A stretch of DNA of 64,000 nt from Phymorhynchus buccinoides (GCA_017654935.2 CM065703.1:42832546-42896545), one strand, 5' to 3'; numbered from the stretch's first letter, positions 21,605 through 34,642 are shown. Program-made: numbers and translations. The notes: a model not told the origin generated them from the sequence alone.

Positions 21605-22859
21605 CGAATCGCCTAGCAGGCTTGATGTGCACGCTCTCTCTAATTTTGTCTTAATTATCGTTTTAATTAACTCGATCGTTGATGTGACTGGTACCATTGT
21701 CTTCCTCATGTTCTGGACTACACCCTGGTATATTGTTCTTCGTCTGGCGACCACGGATTGCCGAAATATGATAGCCATCTTGCTGTGTTTTACCCTTCTC
21801 TCCATCATGGAGAAATCGCCGTGTGTTGTGAGTACTTTGTTTACACACGACACTGTTGAGTTGGCCTTTCCTCGTCAGCACTCGAGCACTGCTTCGGTAC
21901 AAGAGCACCGTTATTCGCGCGATCAGCTGTTTCAGTTGAGGAACAACAGTACGTGTGGTCTGCCGACGCTCAGTGCCACTGACGATCCTCCTGCCTCTCC
22001 CTCTCCCCCACCGACTGCCTGTCCTTTCACTCCTGAACTGTGCCAACGTCTTCGTGCCCTGGGAATCCACTCCCCCTCCCTGCCCTGCCTGAAGAAGTCC
22101 TCCAGGAGGAAACGCCCCTACAGAGGTGGTCGTCGCAAACAGGGTAGGAACATTCCCGTGTTGATTTCCAACTGTTCCGCTTCCCCCGACGAAAACTGTG
22201 AGCCGGGAACCCTTCTCCACAATCACTCTTTTTCTAAACGTGACCCTTCAAACTTGATTCGGATTGATACCAGACTCTGTGCTCAGGAACAGTCCAATCA
22301 TTTCAAAGTGATGTGTTTGAACGCGCAGTCGTGTCGAAATAAAGCTGACGCTGTGTGTGATTTGATTGTAGAAGGGAACTGCGATTTAGCGTTCTTAACA
22401 GAAACCTGGTTCAAACCTACGGGCGATGAATGTGATATCGTAAATGCGACCCCTCCCAGTTTCTCCCTGAAATCTGTCCCCAGAGAGACTGGTGCTGGGG
22501 GTGGACTTGCGGTTGTGTTCAGAAACAATCTGGCTAGCAACATCACTGTATCCACTAAAGATCTTACTTTTCAGTCTTTTGAAGCTTGTGAAACTCGGCT
22601 GTGTTTTGATAACCAAAATGTTGTCTTTCTGACTGTTTATAGACCGCCCAACAAAAAGAATGGATTGACTAACAGAATGTTTATTAGTGATTTCGGCGAC
22701 ATGCTTTCTTCCCTCGTTTCTTGTACTAACCTTTTCATTGCAGGTGACGTGAATTTCCATTTTGATTCCTCCTCTGATTTGTATGTCAATGCTTTGAATC
22801 ATGGTTTACAACAACTTGTGAAGGTCCTCACCCACCGCCGTGGGCACACACTAGACTAG
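21605..22859 (+). pseudogene. LINE apurinic-like endonuclease frame
   Basis: The open frame that covers the element start contains a Ser/Pro-rich linker, a basic patch (KKSSRRKRPYRGGRRKQGR, about 22094-22150), then the endonuclease: FKVMCLNAQSCRNKADAV, LTETWFKPTGDE, TVYRPPNKKN and AGDVNFHFD, the usual blocks of the LINE nuclease that nicks target DNA. A TAG at 22857-22859 cuts it before the final SDHF block (about 22918-22929), which lies in the same phase. A frameshift further on separates it from the reverse transcriptase. Confidence 0.85.
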
Positions 22860-23257
22860 CTCATTACTAACAGAGAAAATGATGTCATGAATCTGATCGT
22901 AGAAGATATATTGATATCTGATCATTTTGTTATCTCCTTTGATCTTAAGCTGACGAAGCCAACTAAAGCAAAGAAAACTGTGTGCTCTCGCAATATGAAG
23001 TCTATCGACTCCGATCATTTTAAAGCTGATGTATCCCTGTATCAAAGACCCTGTCACTTATAGCACTACTCTCCGTGAGGTTCTTGATCAACATGCCCCC
23101 CTCATGACGCGCTGTGTGTCAGACCGTGTTAGCGCGCCCTGGATGTCTCTGGAAATAAAAGAGGCAAAGCCGTCGATCGGCCGAGCACAGATGGCGGAAG
23201 TCTGAACTAGAAGTTTTCAGACAGATATACGCGTGCCTTCGTAATGCCGTCAATTAC

Positions 23258-25075
23258 TTGATCCGCGAGGCCAAGAGAAGGTATGTGTGTGATCGGGTTG
23301 TGCATGCCACTTCCTCCCGGGAGTTGTTTCCCTTGGCCAGTCAGATGACAGGTGGGGATGTGCGAAGCATATTACCCAGTAGTATTCCTCTTGAGCAGAT
23401 CTCTGATAAGCTTAATGAATTTTTCATGAACAAAATCGAAGCAATCAGGAACAAGCAAAATTCCCCGTCCGATCATGATCACGCAGAGAGCTTTGTCGGA
23501 ACTAGATTTGTTAATTTCCAAACAGTGACCTGTGATCAAGTGAAAAAAGTCATCCTTAAGATGCCTAAAAAGTCGTGTGATCTTGACCCCATTCCGTACT
23601 CTCTTTTACTGGACTGCTTAGAAGAACTGCTCCCTACCATAACCAACATAATGAACGTCTCTCTAACTTCAGGCACAGTACCACAGTCGTTCAAGCATGC
23701 TTTGGTGTCCCCCCTCTTAAAGAAATCCAACTTAGATCCCGAAATACTAAAAAATTACAGGCCCGTTTCAAACCTACCATTTCTGTCCAAAGTGCTAGAG
23801 CGCATTGTACTTACCCAATTGCTGAATCACCTGGAGACTCATGATTTCCTGGAGCCATTCCAGTCAGCATATCGTAAGGGTCATAGTACAGAAACAGCCT
23901 TACTGCGCGTGGTCAATGACCTCTTACAGGAGTGTGATGCAGGAAAGGTATCCATCCTCTCATTGCTCGATCTATCCGCTGCGTTCGACATGATAGACCA
24001 CGATATTCTTCTGAACAAATTGCATGCTACGTTTGGGTGTGGTGGTATTGTTATGGACTGGTTCAGGTCATACTTGTGTGGTCGCACTCAGTCTGTCTAT
24101 ATCAAACAGCAAAAATCCAGCCCCTCAGTAATAAAGTATGGAGTGCCACAGGGATCAGTCTTGGGCCCAGTCTTGTTCACTATGTACACACAGCAGCTCA
24201 GCCTAGTTATTAGACAGACATTATCTCATTACCATTTCTTTGCCGACGATTCGCAAATGCATGATTCTGCCTCTCCTTCTAATATTCCTCGCCTAACCTC
24301 TGACATTACATTTTGTATGGAGAATGTAGCATCATGGATGAAAGATAACAAGCTAAAAATGAATGACGATAAAACCGAACTGATTTTGATTGGAACCAAA
24401 CACAAACTTGAACAAACTCCTGTTAGATCTGTTGTTGTGTCCGGTTGTGAAATTCCATTTTCATCTTCGGTTCGCAATCTGGGTGCATATCTTGATCCTT
24501 CTCTTGCCATGGACACTCACGTTAATCAGTTATGTAAGGCTCTCCACTTTCAGCTTCGCAAATTAAGTAAAATCCGCCCTTTCCTGTCTGTTGACGCTGC
24601 TAACAAACTCGCTGTTGCTTCCATCCTCTCTCGCCTTGATTACTGCAATTCTCTGCTCGTAGGTCGTTCTAACGACAAACTGTGTAAGCTTCAAAAAATA
24701 CAAAATCATGCTGCAAGACTTGTCTTGCGAAAGTCGAGACATGATCATGCAACCCCTCTTCTGCGTGCCCTTCACTGGCTGCCTGTTAAGGCCAGAATTG
24801 AGTACAAACTAGCCACTCTCTGCTTTCAATGCCTCAACTCTGAATGTGTGCCCTCGTATCTTTCTGACCTCCTTCAGCCTTACATGCCTTCTAGAGCACT
24901 GAGATCACAAGACTCTTCTCTGCTTACTGTCCCTAGATACTCTTTGAATTCCTGTGGTAAAAAATCTTTCTCTGTGTCTGGACCTACAACTTGGAACTCT
25001 CTACCTCTTTCTATCAGAAAAAAACACCTCCCTCCAAACCTTCAAATCTTAGCTGAAAACCCACATCTTCCATAA
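23258..25075 (+). pseudogene. LINE reverse transcriptase frame (CR1/L2-like)
   Basis: 605 codons, open. Blocks in order: LDPIPYSLLLDCL, NYRPVSNLPFLSKVLE, FQSAYRKGHSTETALL, SLLDLSAAFDMIDHDIL with the first catalytic Asp, GVPQGSVLGPVLF, and HFFADDSQMH with the Asp pair (FADD). The C-terminal region has HWLPVKARIEYKLATL, typical of the L2/CR1 group. The real protein would begin in the endonuclease frame upstream, so the first ATG is not a true start. The reverse transcriptase part looks recent and little damaged. Confidence 0.9.
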
Positions 25076-25146
25076 ATACCTTGACTGACCCCCCAGAGTG
25101 AGGAAAATGATGGTTTGGATATGCATGCATGTGTGCTTGCATGCGT

Positions 25147-25158
25147 ATGCGCGCGCGC

Positions 25159-25237
<79 letters not shown>

Positions 25238-25260
25238 TGTGTGTGTGCGTGTGTGTGCAG
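25147..25260. repeat. (GC)n-(GT)n microsatellite in the LINE 3' UTR
   Basis: About 25 bp of alternating GC followed by about 85 bp of GT with a few interruptions, placed after the reverse transcriptase stop. Confidence 0.95.
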
Positions 25261-25802
25261 GGCGCGCATGTATGTTTGTATTGGGAGTATATGTGTATGC
25301 CCGCATCTGTTGGTGTGGGCGTGTAATTTTGCGTTCTTATGTTGTTTTAGTCGGCTCGTCTTAATCTGTTGTTATCTTAGGAATGTCTTGTCTATTGTGG
25401 GTATGTGCATCATTTTACATGTATATTGCTTTTGTATGATCCTATTAAAAATGCTTTATATTTTTATTATAGTTATTATGTTTTAACACGCAATATTTAA
25501 CTATCTCCGAATGTGTAGTCTATTGTAAGTTTGTAAATCATATTATCTTACGTTTTCATGTGTGCTATTACGAAGTGTATGTCATATGCCTATCATGTTT
25601 TAGTAAGTAAGTTTTAATCTGTTGTTATCGTATGAATGTGTTGTCGGTTGTAGTATGTGGACCATGTTATCTTGTATTGTCTTATCAAGTGTATACTATT
25701 CGTTATTTTCTTATTTTAGTCTGATGTTTTATTTATATTTCAATTTGTAAAGCGCACAGAGCATACTGATAGTGTGGATTGATAGCGCTATATCAAATAA
25801 AA

Positions 25803-25843
<41 letters not shown>

Positions 25844-25845
<2 letters not shown>

Positions 25846-26635
25846 CTGGGTACCCTTTGGGAAGAGGGTCTGAAGCTGTTGCAATGACTATTGTGTGGGC
25901 CGTCTTTTTAGGACCGCTCTGCATGGTTTTGGAAAAGCCTCCAGGAATGCTGTACTGAATGAGAGGGGAGGCTTGCTCATTCCAGGGCGGAGCAACATGA
26001 CACCGGGGAATCACTTTGGGGTCATGATCAAGGAAGTCCGGCTGCTGTACCTCCAGTATCATGCTCTGACCTGGTGTACAACGTTCCTTCGTTTCAGCCG
26101 TCCCTTGGTTGGCTGGGACAGTCGATGTTTCATGGGGTGGTCTTGCAACCTCTTGAGCTTGGCAGCTTGAGTGAGGAGCTTGGTGTCTCTGCGATCCTCA
26201 AAAGGATACAGCCGACATTATTCTGATTTCTGAGAAGCTCAGAGGAGAAAAGTTATTTGGAAGATTTTTTTTTAAAGGCAGGAGAATGAGCCAATAAGTC
26301 AGAAACATAGTAGATGACAGTAAGCAAAGGAAAAGGCAGAGTCAAAAAGAGTGGCAGACTAGAGGAAGTTACAAGCACAGAACTTCAAGAAGGTAGGGGA
26401 ATTATTTTTACGAAAGACCCACGGAGAGAGACTCGTGGAGGGGGTGGGGTCGTCCAGCTCCCCGTATGGAGGCACAAGGCATCCATCCACTGCCCCAGTA
26501 GAGAGGTAAAACACCAAGGGAACTAACTGGAATGACTCCCGGTCAAGTTTACTACAGGAGTTTTCCTCCTTGGTTCTCATTAGTTTACCTTTTTGTAGCA
26601 AAGGTAGGGAAAGAAGGGGAAGGGGGTTTTAAGAC

Positions 26636-26673
<38 letters not shown>

Positions 26674-26689
26674 GTGTGTGTGTGTGTGC

Positions 26690-26733
<44 letters not shown>

Positions 26734-27570
26734 TGTGTGGTGTGTGTGTGTTTGTGTGTGCGTGTGTGTGTGCGTGTGCATGCGAGCGTGCGTGCGAGCG
26801 TGCATTCGTGAGCGCTTGCACACATGCCAGTCAGTCGTGTCCGAATATGACCTCCACATATCAGAGGGGGTAGATGCTCTTCTGGTGGGCTGGGCTAGAA
26901 GTTGCTATAATGGTGGTAGGCAAAGAAATCTGCAAAGTATCGATGGGTAACTGCTAAATGTTTTCTAAATATGATAAAGTTATTGGGGCGAGGTGGGCCT
27001 TTACAGGAGGCATTCGATTCGATTCACCGCGATCAGATTATGACAGTTGTGAGGCATTGTTCGCGTGAACTTCTACTGTCTAGATGAATCTGATAAAATC
27101 CAACTAGTTTTGTTCACTATGTTTGTAGTCTCCCGTACACACGAATCTGATGAAATATCTGTATTTTTGCATCAGACGTTTTATTTGATTCGTGTATTGG
27201 GGTCAACATGAGCATAGTAAACGAAAATATAGTTATTCTTAGACAGAAGTATTTCACGTGAATCATGACTCACAGACATCGTCACAATCGGATCACATTT
27301 GAGTTGAGTCGGCCCCTTACGACAGGCCTTTGTGTAAGTATGCCAACAAGTCCAAAACTGAAAGTGCATCATCCAACGCACAAAACAATGATCATCTTAG
27401 AGTTTGCCACAAGAAATGAATTGCAATCCAAACTTTTATGCGTTACAAATAATTGAGTGAATTAAGTCTTTTGCTAAACCACGTGTGAGTCCTTCTCTAA
27501 AGGAAATACATGTAGACAACAACTGGGATAACGTAAACCATCTAAAACAACGCATGAAGGAAGGAGGCAA
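25844..27570. repeat. Repeat module U, copy B, part 3
   Basis: Resumes copy B after the LINE and matches 355-2171 of copy A and 33675-35109 plus 43964-44291 of copy C. It includes a GT-rich tract at 26639-26810. The site that carries BEL in copy C is empty here (TATTTCACGTGAATCATG at about 27250). It runs into the second gap. Confidence 0.85.
26639..26810. repeat. Interrupted (GT)n microsatellite
   Basis: GT tract of about 170 bp with several GGT, TT and GC interruptions, at the place in module U that has shorter or longer GT tracts in copies A and C. Confidence 0.95.
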
Positions 27571-28070
27571 NNNNNNNNNNNNNNNNNNNNNNNNNNNNNN
27601 NNNNNNNNNNNNNNNNNNNNNNNNNNNNNNNNNNNNNNNNNNNNNNNNNNNNNNNNNNNNNNNNNNNNNNNNNNNNNNNNNNNNNNNNNNNNNNNNNNNN
27701 NNNNNNNNNNNNNNNNNNNNNNNNNNNNNNNNNNNNNNNNNNNNNNNNNNNNNNNNNNNNNNNNNNNNNNNNNNNNNNNNNNNNNNNNNNNNNNNNNNNN
27801 NNNNNNNNNNNNNNNNNNNNNNNNNNNNNNNNNNNNNNNNNNNNNNNNNNNNNNNNNNNNNNNNNNNNNNNNNNNNNNNNNNNNNNNNNNNNNNNNNNNN
27901 NNNNNNNNNNNNNNNNNNNNNNNNNNNNNNNNNNNNNNNNNNNNNNNNNNNNNNNNNNNNNNNNNNNNNNNNNNNNNNNNNNNNNNNNNNNNNNNNNNNN
28001 NNNNNNNNNNNNNNNNNNNNNNNNNNNNNNNNNNNNNNNNNNNNNNNNNNNNNNNNNNNNNNNNNNNNNN
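27571..28070. other. Assembly gap (500 N)
   Basis: Placeholder between the end of copy B of module U and a satellite array. The array itself probably continues into the gap. Confidence 0.99.
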
Positions 28071-29255
28071 CACAAATAACAAGGTACAAACCCATGCCAT
28101 TTTGTAACACAAGAGGAAAGACCTACCCTACCACCCTCTAAAAACAATATTTTGACTACGATCAGAGACTAAAATCATCATAAGTCCCTTAAAAGTAACG
28201 ACAATTGCCTGAAACTTTGCAGGAATAATGTATGTTATGTTCTTGTTATATAAAGCAAATAAACAAGATACAATCCCTTGCCATATTTTAACACAACAGG
28301 AAACACTTACCCTACCCCCCTCTAAAAACAATATATTGACTACGATCAGAGACTAAAATCAACATAAGTCCCTTAAAAATAACGAAATTTGTCTGAAGAT
28401 TTGCAGGAATAATATTTAGTATGTTCTTGTTATATAGCACAAATAAAAAAGATACAATCCCATGCCATTTTGTAACACAAGAGGAAAGACCTACCCTACC
28501 CCCCTCTAAAATCAATATTTTGACTACGATCAGAGACTAAAATCATCATAAGTCCCTTAAAAGTAACGACAAGTGCCTGAAACTTTGCAGGAATAATGGT
28601 CGTTATGTTCTTGTTATATACAGCAAATAAACAAGATACAATCCCTTGCCATCTTTTAACACAAGAGGAAACACCTACCCTACACCCCTCTAAAATCAAT
28701 ATTTTGACTACGAGCAGAGACTAAAATCATCATAAGTCCCTTAAAAGTATCGACAATTGTTTGAAACCTTACAGGAATAATGTTTGTTATGTTCTTGTTA
28801 TATGCAACAAAGAAACAAGATACAATCCCTTGCCATTTTTAAAACAAAAGGAAATGCATGTCCCACCCCCCTCTAAAACCAATATTTTGACTACGATCAG
28901 AGACTAAAATCATCATAAGTCCCTTAAAAGTACCGATAATTGCCTTAAACTTTGCAGGAATAATATTTTGTATGTTCGTGTCATATAAATTAAATAAACA
29001 AGATACAATCCCTTGCCATAGTTTAACACAAGAGGAAACACTTACCCTACCCCCCTCTAAAATCAATATTTTGACTACGAGCAGAGACTAAAATCATCAT
29101 AAGTCCCTTAAAATTAACAACAGTTGCCTGAAACTTTGCAGGAATAATGTTTATTATGCTCTTGTCATCTAAAGAAAACAAACAAGAGACAATCCCATAT
29201 CATGTTTAAACCCAAAAGAAAATACTTACCCTCCCCCCCCCCCCCCCCCATCTAA
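28071..29255. repeat. 184-bp satellite array, about 6.5 units
   Basis: The marker TTGACTACG recurs at 28152, 28336, 28520, 28704, 28887 and 29071, giving spacings of 184, 184, 184, 183 and 184. Units share CTAAAATCATCATAAGTCCCTTAAAA and CAAGATACAATCCC(T/A)TGCCAT. The last unit decays near 29220-29255 into a C run. Each unit has a 67-codon minus-strand frame, but 184 is not a multiple of three and the frame does not run on, so I see no gene. Confidence 0.95.
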
Positions 29256-30133
29256 AATCAAAAATTTGGATTATGGAAATAACTTACACCAACCCCATCT
29301 AAATCAATTTGGAAATACAATTATAGAGAGGCATTGTAACAAAAAGAATTCCTTATAACTGGGAGTTCTATTAAAACATTCAGACAGTATGCGTGCGCAC
29401 GCACACTACACATCGTGCGCACACATGCACAAAATGATTACACCTGTCTACACAAACTCATATAAAAACATGCAAACACCCCACCCCACCCACACACACA
29501 CACAAAATACACACACACACACACAATGGCTTGCACACCCACACATGCAGGCACTGCATTTCAGCACAATATTAAAATTAATGTATGAATGTGACCAAAC
29601 CACCACAGCCCACACAGTGAGTGTTGAGATGTGTGCCTTGCTTCTTACTCACTCCCTATGTGTGTGAATCGGATTGAAAACAGTAAGGGAAATATTAGTG
29701 TTCTAACTTCACATCATGATCTCTTTTGACCGTATTTTATATCTATATACTCATAACATTTTTTGAATCAAACCCATTTATCTGAAAGTTATCCCGTTTT
29801 TACCCAAAAATACAGACCTTGCAATACCAAAAAAATTGAGTCAAAAGGGCCCAAGTTTTAGTTGGTCCAGTTTGACCCAAAATCATTTGAAAATGTTGAG
29901 GCCACCAATTTCGTGTCAAAACGGACTATCTAACAATAATGTCAAATACTCCATTGTTTGTATTCTAAATAACTCCCGATTTTGCAATAATATCTTTGAG
30001 ACCCCAATACACCACCACTCTAAACTTAATGTAATAGGGAAGCTTAGATTTTTTACAGGAATTATTCAAAGCTTTAGAAGCGTTTTTCTCGAAACAGGCC
30101 TTTTCGAGTTAGTCTGTTTTGACTCCAAGCCAT
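29256..30133. other. Intergenic DNA, no gene seen
   Basis: CA-rich low-complexity DNA at 29385-29530, then ordinary AT-rich DNA. Frames across it have no domain. Confidence 0.55.
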
Positions 30134-30159
30134 CGAGATGGTGTTTGGGAAAGCCCCCA

Positions 30160-30445
30160 AACGCCAACAATCCCCTGCTTTGGCTGGAGTACTAAATCAA
30201 GTGTGAATGCCCCCTAGTTTGAGAGCGGTAGTTTTCCATGAAAGACTAGGCTGTAACATACAATCCCCTACTTTGGCTGGAGCACGAAATCAAGTGCGAA
30301 TGCCCCCTAGTTTGAGAGCGGTAGTTTTCCATGAAAGACTAGGCTGTAACATACAATCCCCTACTTTGGCTGGAGCACTAAATCAAGTGCGAATGCCCCC
30401 TAGTTTGAGAGTGATAGTCTTCCACGAAAGACTAGGTTGTAACAT
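30160..30445. repeat. 93-bp tandem repeat, three units
   Basis: The block CCCCCTAGTTTGAGAGCGGTAG...AGACTAGGCTGTAACAT recurs at a 93-bp period (about 30210, 30303, 30396). Copy B has a single unit (about 9968-10016). Because 93 is a multiple of three, one frame stays open across all units with a 31-residue repeat, but nothing else suggests coding. Confidence 0.85.
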
Positions 30446-31308
30446 GGTTCTCCAGAACTACATGCACAGACATGCATAGACGACATGTTAGACGTGTATC
30501 GGGAATGTTAACGAGCACACTATAAGCTGTAAGCTGGTTGCTGCTCAAACTGTATGTGTTGTATTGTATGTAGTACTTGACATTGAATCAAACAAAGTTG
30601 TTTACACCAAAAATACATGTAGAATATTATTTATTCCCTAACCCTAACCACAATCAATGAGACAAGTACTTGCCTGTGGAAAAGGAAAACAATTTGAAAC
30701 AAGTGCATGGTTTCAGCTATGAATAGCTCTCTGAGGAAAACTAAAAGCAGTTAGATTGTGGGAAATATTTGTGGACTATGCATTGATTTTAATTTAAATC
30801 CATCCGTTATTTTTTTATTTATAAATAATCAGTCTTGGTAATATTCGAATCTGGGATTACGTTGATACGGCTTGCCATTTTGGTGAATATGACACTACTA
30901 CGGTCCGCAAGTCCAGTACTTATTTCTCTTCTTCTTCTTCTTCAAGTGTCAAGTGTCAAGTGTCTTTGTCTTCTTCTTCTTTGATCGCTCAGACAGTCTC
31001 CTGTCAATTATGAGCGCAGATGCATCATGCTTCCGTTATGCGTCTAAGTAAGAAATAATTAGGCCCAGCATGTCAGACTTCGGCTGGAGGAAATCTTTTT
31101 GAAAGTGTTTCTGAAAAAAAAAAAAGGCAGGAGAATGGACCGGTAAGGCAGAAAGATAGTAGATGACAGCAAGCAAAGAGGTTAAAGTTAAATAAAAAAA
31201 AGGCAGAGTCAAAGAGAGTGACAGATTAGAGGAAATTACAATCACAGAACTTCCAGAAGGCGTGGGAACTATTTATACAAAAGACCCCCCACCCCACACC
31301 CCGGTATC

Positions 31309-31314
31309 CCCACA
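31309..31314. other. Empty target site of the Polinton in copy C
   Basis: CCCACA occurs once here, between GGTATC and GGTGGAATTTCAGTACTTTAAG, the same flanks that surround the Polinton in copy B. It shows the sequence before insertion. Confidence 0.9.
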
Positions 31315-32601
31315 GGTGGAATTTCAGTACTTTAAGAAGCATTCTGCAAAGTTTCATTAGGATGGGTTCACCAGTTTAAGCGCTGTGGAGCGGAGCATCT
31401 TTGAAAGAACGAGAAAGAAACACTGGAAGACGCTGATGGGATCCAGAGACGCATGGAACTCGCCCGTCCTACCAACACAAGAGCAGCCCCAAACCAATAG
31501 GCCACGAAAATATCCATTAAATATAGGCCCAGCGTGAACTCCCAGCTTTAGAAAAAAATTGTTGTTGTTTTTGATAGTATAAAGGTCATATTATCATAAT
31601 GACAAAAGGTTACCACAATCAATGAGTCCCTAGGTCTATTTTTAGCCCATGTTCCTATTCATAGATGAGTGCTCTGAGAAATGATGTTCTGCAGTATTCA
31701 CCAGGGGTTTGTGTTTTGGGACATGTTTATAGAAGGGGTAGACATCTTAAAAGGAAGTTCCTTTCAATACTGATGACTGTGTTGACATTGACCTAGAATG
31801 TTGACCTTGAAACCCATTTTTGCCCCCTTTGCGCTATATATTATTTCATGTATCAGCTGTATCTCTTAAACTAGATAGCAAAATCACTTCAAAGTTTATA
31901 TGGTGGTGTATCACCGTGAACGAGTTATCCGTTTTTATATATATAACCATGCTGACCTTGACGTTTGACCTTCAAAACCGAAAAAATCTTTTGTGGCCAT
32001 ATCTTTCACATAGTTCAAACTTCATATGTAGGTGCATTACCCTGGTAAGTCTGAATATCGAATACTGATGAAGGTCAAGGTCAAAGTCAAGGTCAAGGAC
32101 GTAGGCCTTGGAGGTGTGTAATTGGCGTTTCAGCTATATCTTTCAATTTTATGCAGATACATGCTTCAGATGTGGCAAGCTGGTAGACTGGGTGACCTTG
32201 GCTGTCGAACTAGTTTCTTTTAGCAGTGGCAATGGTTCAAATACCTTTTGGCCGTACACCCACATAACCTTATATATTCTTGGTCATGCAGAACGACGTA
32301 AGGACATAATGTTATTTGAAGCCTTTTGACCTGGACCCTTGACCTTGACATTTTTCTGTCTGTCCAGGCTGTATCTTGTGATCGTCTTGACGAAATCACT
32401 TAAACTTTTAAGAGGATGTGTCAAACAGAAGAGGGGAGTTACGATCATGAGAAGGGGAGTGGGGGTGTTTCTGAGGAGGGGGTAGAGGGGGCATGAGAGG
32501 TACAAAGCGGAATGGGCAAAGTACAATTTGGTGCCCTTGCTGCCGGTTTGCACAGTATCAGTTGTCTCTCTGCTATTACTTCACAGAATCAAATAATGTA
32601 A

Positions 32602-33402
32602 TTATACACACACAATTTTAATCGCTTGAATCACGAGTGTTACGCATATCCCGTGATCCCCTTCATTGCATTTGGGTGCTTGTGAAATAATGGAGCTAGA
32701 GCCTTGTCTATGTCCCGACTTCTTGCACGAGAGGCACACTACCTCATTCTGGCAGGATTTCGAAGAATGCCCCTTCTGCAGGCATTTTCCACATTGCTGC
32801 TGTTGCTGCTGCTGCACCGCGTTTTGCTCCACATGGAACAGCGTGGCTTTGAAGGGGCCCATGTCAGCACGTGTCGGCAGCGGCTACTCAGGAACCTCCA
32901 CGCACAGGAATCTGTGCCCTGTGATCCAGTGGGTCAGCCCTCAGCTCTGTCTGTCCCGTTCCATGAATAAGGCTGAACGCGGTTTAACGTCCAGCTTTTT
33001 TTAGCATGTCATGGATCACATCATTGGATAAAGAAATGGGCAAGTTCCCTATAGTCAGCTTTGTTGTTTTGATTTCGGTTTCGCAGTCTTTGGTTGATAC
33101 GATAAGAGGGTTCAGGTTAAAAACAGAGTGACAGAGACCCCGCGCAGTACGATACGGGTCAGAAGCAGCTTTGTGCGAGCCTCTGTTGACAGGGGGTAAA
33201 TACGCCAAACTCCAAGTTTTTGTGCTCCTAGAATTGAACCACAACCCGTCCTTTTTTCACAAGCACCACAGATTTCAGCAACGGTGCAACGTTTTTCTGC
33301 CTCACCCGGTAAGCTTCTGACGTGAATGAAAACGGGTAGCACGTTCGTACCTTGCTGATTCGACGATGGCGACAGAGACCCCATTTCACGTGGGAAATGC
33401 AT
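32602..33402 (-). pseudogene. CCHC zinc-knuckle ORF1/Gag-like protein, copy C
   Basis: Same remnant as at 20516-21315. ATG at 33402, N-terminal part NVLPVFIHVRSLPGEAEK in one frame, CETEIKTTKLTIGNLPISLSNDV in a second (32984-33244), and the Gln run with the knuckle CGKCLQKGHSSKSC in the last part (32602-32862). Frameshifts lie near 33120 and between 32870 and 32990. No polymerase part accompanies it. Confidence 0.7.
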
Positions 33403-34478
33403 AGTAGCAGCAAGCACGAGAAGATAAAGGCAGTAAAAAAAATAACAGAGAGATTGAACAAAAAAAGAAAAAAGAAACAAACACGATAACAGAGGAACAA
33501 TGCCCAGTACAAGCAGTGAAGAAGAGAAATAAACTTGACAAAAATACACGGGTAGAAATGCTGAGTGCAAAAAACCACAGCTCACAAAAAAGCGTCCGAA
33601 CTCGAATGCTGTGAAAGAGTGAGTGCGGCCCTACCATTTCAAACAGCATCTTCAGCAGAACTGTCTGTGTGCACGTGTATCCGGGTACCCTTTGGGAAGA
33701 GGGTCTGAAGCTGTTACAATGACTATTGTGTGGGCTGTCTTTTTAGGACCGCTCTGCATGGTTTTGGAAAAGCCTCCAGGAATGCTGTACTGAATGAGAG
33801 GGGAGGCTTGCTCATTCCAGGGCGGAGCAACATGACACCGGGAGTTCATTTTGAGGTCATGATCAAGGAAGTCCGGTTGCTGTCACTCCAGTATCATGCT
33901 CTGACATGGTGTACAACGTTCCTTCGTTTCAACCATCCCTTGGTTGGCTGGGACAGTCGATGTTTCATGGGGTGGTCTTGCAACCTCTTGAGCTTGGCAG
34001 CTTGAGTGAGGAGCTTGGTGTCTCTGTGATACTCAAAAGGCTACAGCCGACATTATTCTGATTTCTGAGACGCTCAAAGGAGGAAAGTTATTTGGAAGAT
34101 TTTTTTTTAAAGGCAGGAGAATGAGCCAATAAGTCAGAAAGATAGTAGATGACAGTAAGCAAAGGAAAAAGGCAGAGTCAAAAAGAGTGGCAGATTAGAG
34201 GAAGTTACAAGCACAGAACTTCCAGAAGGTGGGGGAATTATTTTTACGAAAGACCCCACGGGGAGAGACTCGTGGAGGGGGTGGGGTCGTCCAGCTCCCC
34301 GTATGGAGGCACAAGGCATCCACCCACTGCCTCAGTAGAGAGGTATATAAAACACCAAGGGAACTAACTGGAATGACTCCAGGTCAATTTTACTACAGGA
34401 GTTTTCCCCCTTGGTTCTCATTAGTTTACCATGTTGTAGCAAATGTAGGGAAAGAAGGGGAAGGGGGGTTTACGACAG

Positions 34479-34642
<164 letters not shown>

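Larger units (their letters stand above)
21590..25843 (+). mobile_element. CR1/L2-like non-LTR retrotransposon, about 4.25 kb
   Basis: Inserted in module U between GTGCACGTGT (21589) and ATCTGGGTACCC (25844). Copies A and C have the uninterrupted GTGTATCC-GGTACCC. It holds an endonuclease frame, a reverse transcriptase frame, a 3' UTR with a GC/GT tract, and ends in TATCAAATAAAATC(ATT)n. No clear target duplication was seen. No ORF1 was found, so the 5' end may be truncated. Confidence 0.9.

Noticed and set aside
21534..21605. Start of the LINE endonuclease frame at 21534
   Set aside because: The first part of that frame lies in module U, upstream of the insertion point at 21590.
28071..29255. 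CRISPR-like array or a repeated protein gene
   Set aside because: 184-bp units have no spacer/repeat division and are not a multiple of three. It is a satellite in an animal genome.
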